Shown here: in pieces, positions 6,513 through 9,376 of the stretch
How positions within the stretch are numbered: position 1 is the first letter of the stretch
Layout: every line of letters starts with the position of its first letter
From: CAZSBB01 sp964605235
GTDB taxonomy: Bacteria; Planctomycetota; Phycisphaerae; Phycisphaerales; Phycisphaeraceae
Assembly (NCBI GenBank): GCA_964605235.1
Contig: CAZSBB010000073.1
Span: forward strand, 1-9,376
Direction: 5' to 3'
Length of the DNA stretch: 9,376 nt
Position numbers and translations under genes: made by a program
The notes under the pieces: generated by a model
Seen by the model: only the letters and a program-made list of their open reading frames with translations
Told to the model about the DNA's origin: nothing
Databases searched by the model: none

Positions 6513-7510
6513 GGCGTCAGCAACCTTTCGAGCAGCGCGCGGGTGGGGTCGGCGATCGGTGCGGCAGTGGAAGCAGGGGAGCGATCCAGCCAGTGGACAC
6601 TGCCATCGAGTCCGACCACGCGCGCGTGCAGGCCACGGACCAGCCCCGGCGTATGCAGTTGCACAGTGGCGGGGACGTCAGGCGTCATGCAGCCGATGCG
6701 GATGAGCGGCAGATCAGGCGTTTGATTTTCCAAGGCGGGGGTGCAGTCGCCAAAGTCGAGGATCAGGTCGATCGCGCCGGCCGAGTGCAGCGTCAGGAGA
6801 TCGGGCGTTCCCGTCGGCGGCGTTGTGGCGAGGTTGAGGCCCGCTTGAATGGGGCTCCGACCCGTGCGCCACAGCAGGGCTTCGAGCACGCCGCGCCGGT
6901 TGCCGGTGGTCGCGTCGGCTTCGCGCAAGACCGCCCAGCGGGCGCGCGTCTGCAATGCGCCAGCCAAGGCGTGCCATTGACCTTCCACCGCGTGGTCGAC
7001 ATCCGACGCCAGCACCACCGCCACGCGCTGGGCGCTGTGTACTCGGGGCAACTGGGCGCTGACTGCGTTGCCTGGTGTCGACTGCCGCAGACCCGCACGC
7101 CAGCGGGCGGCCGTCGCCAGATCAGCATTGACTGCCACGGCAGGATCAACGTGCATCGTGCTGCCCACGCACAGCACCAGTTCCGCACTGTCCACCCACG
7201 CCCACGTCGCATCCTGACGTACGGGAAAGTCAGCCCACGGCGCGAGCAACACCCGCGCCCGCAGCGCTTGGGCCAGTTGGATCGCCCGGTCGGCGGCTTC
7301 CAGAGTCAACTGTTCCAGGCCCACCAGCACGGGGGCGGCCGCGGATTCCAGCAACTGCCGAATCCTCACACATGCCTGCTCCACCGAAGCAGTTTGTCCC
7401 GCCAGCGTGGCGGTGGGTTCCAGTGCCGTCGGCGTCAGCAGGGGGGGCAACGCACCGAGCGCCCGGATGAGCGCCTGCTCATGGTCAAGCTGTTGCGCGG
7501 CAAAGTTCAC
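6509..7510 (-). CDS. fhcB: formyltransferase/hydrolase complex subunit B (FhcB-like, cofactor-free FwdB relative)
   Basis: A 333-residue protein that I assign to FhcB mainly from its position directly upstream of fhcA with a 4-bp ATGA overlap, and from its weak molybdopterin-oxidoreductase-like architecture. VLVGLEQLTLEAADRAIQLA (61-80) resembles the cofactor-domain helix of that superfamily, and WAWVDSAELVLCVGS (103-117) and GAIDLILDFGD (245-255) its later strands. No CxxC iron-sulfur motif is present; the few cysteines (47, 114, 256, 274) are scattered. Archaeal FwdB binds a molybdenum or tungsten pterin and a [4Fe-4S] cluster, whereas bacterial FhcB is known to have lost them and to be structural. 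This one agrees and is even shorter. The start is GTG 7510, with AAGGA about 11 nt upstream; no in-frame ATG lies in the 49 nt after the preceding gene. Confidence 0.75.
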   Translation of the reverse strand: MNFAAQQLDHEQALIRALGALPPLLTPTALEPTATLAGQTASVEQACVRIRQLLESAAAPVLVGLEQLTLEAADRAIQLAQALRARVLLAPWADFPVRQDATWAWVDSAELVLCVGSTMHVDPAVAVNADLATAARWRAGLRQSTPGNAVSAQLPRVHSAQRVAVVLASDVDHAVEGQWHALAGALQTRARWAVLREADATTGNRRGVLEALLWRTGRSPIQAGLNLATTPPTGTPDLLTLHSAGAIDLILDFGDCTPALENQTPDLPLIRIGCMTPDVPATVQLHTPGLVRGLHARVVGLDGSVHWLDRSPASTAAPIADPTRALLERLLTP

Positions 7511-7559
7511 GGCGAGAGCATTCCTTGGGGTCTGCAGGAGCGAAGCGAATGGCGCGATG

Positions 7560-9101
7560 TCAACCCAGCAGCGCCGGCGTCAGCAGGCGAGTGTAGAGGG
7601 CAGCCGCCGCCTCCCGCAACCGGGCGAGCACCGCCGCGGCGGATGGGCCGGCCGTCAGCAGCGTGCAGATGGGCCAGCCGCGCAGGATGGATTCGTCGGC
7701 ATGGGGCACGTCGGCCGACTCAACGCCTGCGGGCAACGCGCTGGCCCAGTCGGCGGGTGCGGGCATGATGACGTCGGCGGGGGCGTAGCAGATCACTTTG
7801 CCGTGACACGGTGCTGCGGTTCCAGGGGAACCGGGGGAACTGGAGGAACCGGGGGAACCGGGGGCATGGTCAGGACGCAAGACGCACAGCTGGCTCGCGT
7901 GTTCGAGCACTTCCATGCCGGCGGTGTAGCGCGGGTTCACCTCCACCGGCCAAACGGTCTGCTGACGGTCCAGGATGAAGTCGATGCCGAATGGGCCGCG
8001 CAGCGTGGTGTATTGCACCAAGGCTTCCCCCAGCGCCGCCAGCGCGATGCGCACGGACGTTGGCAGTTGCTCGGCGATGGCAGAACCCGCCAGCGTGCCG
8101 CAGTACCGATAGCCGGCGCCATGGCACCAGCTTGCGCCAATGAGTTGACGGGTGACGCCCAGCAGGCGGCAGCCGCGGTCGTCGGCATGATAGATCGCCG
8201 ACCAGGATTGCCCGGAGATGTGCTGTTGGAGGACGCAGCGGCGCGGGATGGCGGGCGGGGGAAAATTGGACCTGTCCCGTTTATTGGGGTTGGCGTCAGG
8301 TGCTGTGGGTGGCCAGGGGGCGATGCGGTTGCCGCCGGCGCTGTGCCGGGGTTTGCATAGCCATGGACCCGCGGTGGGCAGGGGGGCGTGGGGGAGGATG
8401 ATCACCGGCCAACGGACCCCCGGCAGAGGGGGCAGGCAGCGCGCCAGGTCAAGCCGCCGGGCGCGCTGCAGCGCCACCGGCTCGCCATGCAGCAGCGGAC
8501 AGCACTGCGCCAAGGCGCGGACCGTCGCCAGATGGTTTTCCATGGCGCCCGTCAGCAGCAGGGCGGGCGGACGAACCGTAGCGGCCGGGTGAGGCGGGAG
8601 AGCCATCGGAGTGGGGCGGTGGGGGTGGGAAGCATGGGCCCCAGACGGTGAAGCGGGAATCGTCGCTGTCGAGGGGCGCGGCTCAGCCCCGGCGGGAATT
8701 GCAGCAGTCACCTGCGTGAGCAGCCGCGCCAGCATGGCCGGGAGGTGGCGGGGGTAGTCGGCACGGGGACACACCACGCAGGCAGCGGATTGGCGCAGGT
8801 CCACATCGCCGAACAGGTCCACACACCAGGGGCGATAGCCTGCGCGCAGCGCGGATTGCGCTGCCGCCCGCGCCGAAGCGCCGACAATCAGCAGCGGCGG
8901 CGCACCCGCCTCCCGGGCGCCAGCATCCACCGTCCCACCGGCGGCCGACACCATCCACGAGCGTCCCTGGGCCTGCGCCTGCTCAGGTGATCGCTCAACT
9001 GCTGGTACCGACGGCTGGCTGCATGCCGGTTCGCGGTGCTGGGAACTGCGCCTGAACTTCGCCATGCCGCCATCATGTGCCGTCAGGCGGAACCTGTCCA
9101 C
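7560..9101 (-). CDS. ATP-grasp superfamily protein (COG2232-like), probable cofactor ligase of the C1 cluster
   Basis: A 513-residue protein from GTG 9101. LLIVGAS (70-76) opens the pre-ATP-grasp domain. ATP-grasp features follow: LCKP (248-251, nucleotide-contacting Lys250) with a SAGG loop, VLQQHISG (290-297), GIDFIL (372-377) and WPVEVNPRYTAG (384-395), where Glu387 and Asn389 are the expected Mg-binding pair. This layout resembles the COG2232 predicted carboligases. The family joins a carboxylate to an amine or thiol through an acyl phosphate; placement next to fhcB-fhcA suggests a role in methylofuran or methanopterin side-chain assembly, which is inference. Two proline-rich inserts (about 138-178 and 260-288) and a PGS-repeat linker (414-428) make it longer than usual. 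Start uncertain: GGAGGTGAT (9119-9111) overlaps the previous stop and favours GTG 9101, though GGAGG is 13 nt away; ATG 9125, ATG 9065 and GTG 9170 are alternatives. Confidence 0.78.
   Translation of the reverse strand: MDRFRLTAHDGGMAKFRRSSQHREPACSQPSVPAVERSPEQAQAQGRSWMVSAAGGTVDAGAREAGAPPLLIVGASARAAAQSALRAGYRPWCVDLFGDVDLRQSAACVVCPRADYPRHLPAMLARLLTQVTAAIPAGAEPRPSTATIPASPSGAHASHPHRPTPMALPPHPAATVRPPALLLTGAMENHLATVRALAQCCPLLHGEPVALQRARRLDLARCLPPLPGVRWPVIILPHAPLPTAGPWLCKPRHSAGGNRIAPWPPTAPDANPNKRDRSNFPPPAIPRRCVLQQHISGQSWSAIYHADDRGCRLLGVTRQLIGASWCHGAGYRYCGTLAGSAIAEQLPTSVRIALAALGEALVQYTTLRGPFGIDFILDRQQTVWPVEVNPRYTAGMEVLEHASQLCVLRPDHAPGSPGSSSSPGSPGTAAPCHGKVICYAPADVIMPAPADWASALPAGVESADVPHADESILRGWPICTLLTAGPSAAAVLARLREAAAALYTRLLTPALLG
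7818..7862. repeat. 9-bp tandem repeat, five units, inside the ATP-grasp gene
   Basis: Four clear units of GGAACCGGG-type sequence (7827-7862, one degenerate as GGAACTGGA), plus a degenerate fifth unit at 7818-7826, lie head to tail on the plus strand. On the coding minus strand they give PGS-PGS-SSS-PGS-PGT, a flexible linker between the ATP-grasp core and the C-terminal part. Because the unit is 9 bp, copy-number changes keep the frame. The plus strand has four runs of four or more G (7825-7828, 7833-7837, 7851-7855, 7860-7864) and could form a G-quadruplex. Confidence 0.8.
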
Positions 9102-9110
9102 CTGGCTGGA

Positions 9111-9119
9111 ATCACCTCC
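9111..9119 (-). promoter_or_regulatory. strong Shine-Dalgarno overlapping the stop of the upstream gene
   Basis: GGAGGTGAT on the minus strand is an extended match to the 16S rRNA 3' end. It contains the last codons and TGA stop (9114-9112) of the preceding gene. This places the ATP-grasp start just downstream (GTG 9101) and implies translational coupling of the two genes. Confidence 0.5.
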
Positions 9120-9376
9120 GGACATGGATTTCACAGCGCCACCCTTCACACGAGGCAATGTGAAGGTCACGCTGCTTCAGCAACTGGAGCATGTCCAGCA
9201 ACACCCACCGCGTGTAGTTCTCCCCCCCCTCGACTGCCTCCTGATGTCTGCCCCCGGCAACCCTGACGCGAACCTCACGCTTACCCCTGCCCGCCCCATT
9301 CCACCAACCACCTTCCCCCCCCCCCCCCACCCCCCCCCACACCCCCCCCCCCCCCACCCCCACCGCCCCCTCCCCC
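9112..9376 (-). CDS. unidentified protein, C-terminal fragment (reliable part 9112-9282)
   Basis: A reading frame open to the window edge ends at TGA 9114-9112. Its last 35 or so residues look like a real protein: NYTRWVLLDMLQLLKQRD is an amphipathic helix, followed by a strand-like ASCEGWRCEIHV and RR before the stop. Codon use is balanced, and the stop is embedded in the Shine-Dalgarno of the ATP-grasp gene, as expected for an operon neighbour. Residues before this (AGGRHQEAVEGG) cross an 8-base homopolymer at 9222-9229, so the frame there is less sure. Beyond about 9282 the sequence becomes C-rich and translates to glycine-rich nonsense. I do not recognise the family. Being first in this cluster, it may also serve C1 cofactor metabolism, but nothing in the fragment shows this. 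Confidence 0.55.
   Translation of the reverse strand, partial: GEGAVGVGGGGVWGGVGGGGEGGWWNGAGRGKREVRVRVAGGRHQEAVEGGENYTRWVLLDMLQLLKQRDLHIASCEGWRCEIHVRR
9315..9376. repeat. homopolymer C tract at window end, probable assembly artefact
   Basis: From 9315 the sequence is almost pure C, with runs of 14 (9315-9328), 9 (9330-9338) and 14 (9342-9355) broken by single A, G or T. Enrichment in C begins already near 9280. This is the pattern of poly-G/poly-C read ends assembled at a contig edge, and it is unlike anything else in the window. Confidence 0.85.

Noticed and set aside
4977..6725. Long plus-strand open frame of 582 codons
   Set aside because: It is antisense to fhcA and the end of fhcB, both recognisable proteins; the composition is rich in Arg, Gln and His, as expected of a shadow frame in GC-rich DNA.
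7507..7521. Tiny ATG-initiated open frame of four codons ending on the fhcB GTG
   Set aside because: The AAGGA box touches its ATG with no spacing, so it is unlikely to be translated; the same box can serve fhcB.
6500..7768. Plus-strand open frame of 422 codons
   Set aside because: Antisense to fhcB; rich in Arg, Gln and Gly with no motif, while the minus strand reads as an operon.
7820..7862. Short direct repeats as a possible CRISPR array
   Set aside because: Units are only 9 bp, contiguous without spacers, and in frame with a coding sequence.

Overview
The window is GC-rich bacterial chromosomal DNA, probably metagenomic. Its right edge dissolves into homopolymer C and looks like a contig end. 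The organism is most likely a planctomycete or another bacterium with the methanopterin/methylofuran-linked C1 pathway. The evidence is a formylmethanofuran dehydrogenase-type subunit pair (fhcB-fhcA) that is not followed by fhcD/fhcC, unlike the compact fhc operons of proteobacterial methylotrophs, plus a non-HemE UroD-family protein of a type I associate with planctomycete genomes. The taxonomic call is inference.

Left part, 1-1208: the first 22 residues of a SOS-response-associated peptidase (SRAP/YedK/HMCES family) run leftward off the edge. A zinc-free MDR/quinone-oxidoreductase-like gene diverges from it on the plus strand.

Centre left, 1209-3250, plus strand: a 210-bp regulatory-looking spacer carries a perfect inverted repeat. 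A UroD-family protein follows, then a small SAM-dependent methyltransferase with one N-terminal membrane anchor and no obvious ribosome binding site. A hairpin lies just after the methyltransferase stop.

Centre, 3314-4977, plus strand: a two-gene NAD salvage unit with its own sigma70-like promoter. It comprises pnuC (nicotinamide riboside importer) and a NadR-like fusion of NMN adenylyltransferase and ribosylnicotinamide kinase; the two genes overlap by 46 bp.

Right part, 4995-9376, minus strand, convergent with nadR across a 17-bp gap: a tightly packed cluster read right to left. It holds the C-terminal end of an unidentified protein, an ATP-grasp ligase-like protein whose Shine-Dalgarno covers that protein's stop codon, fhcB, and fhcA (ATGA overlap with fhcB). 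FhcA and FhcB belong to the formyltransferase/hydrolase complex that releases formate from formyl-methylofuran, the last step of H4MPT-dependent formaldehyde oxidation. The ATP-grasp protein and the truncated gene upstream of it are the least characterised parts and may act in making or modifying the C1 carrier cofactors.
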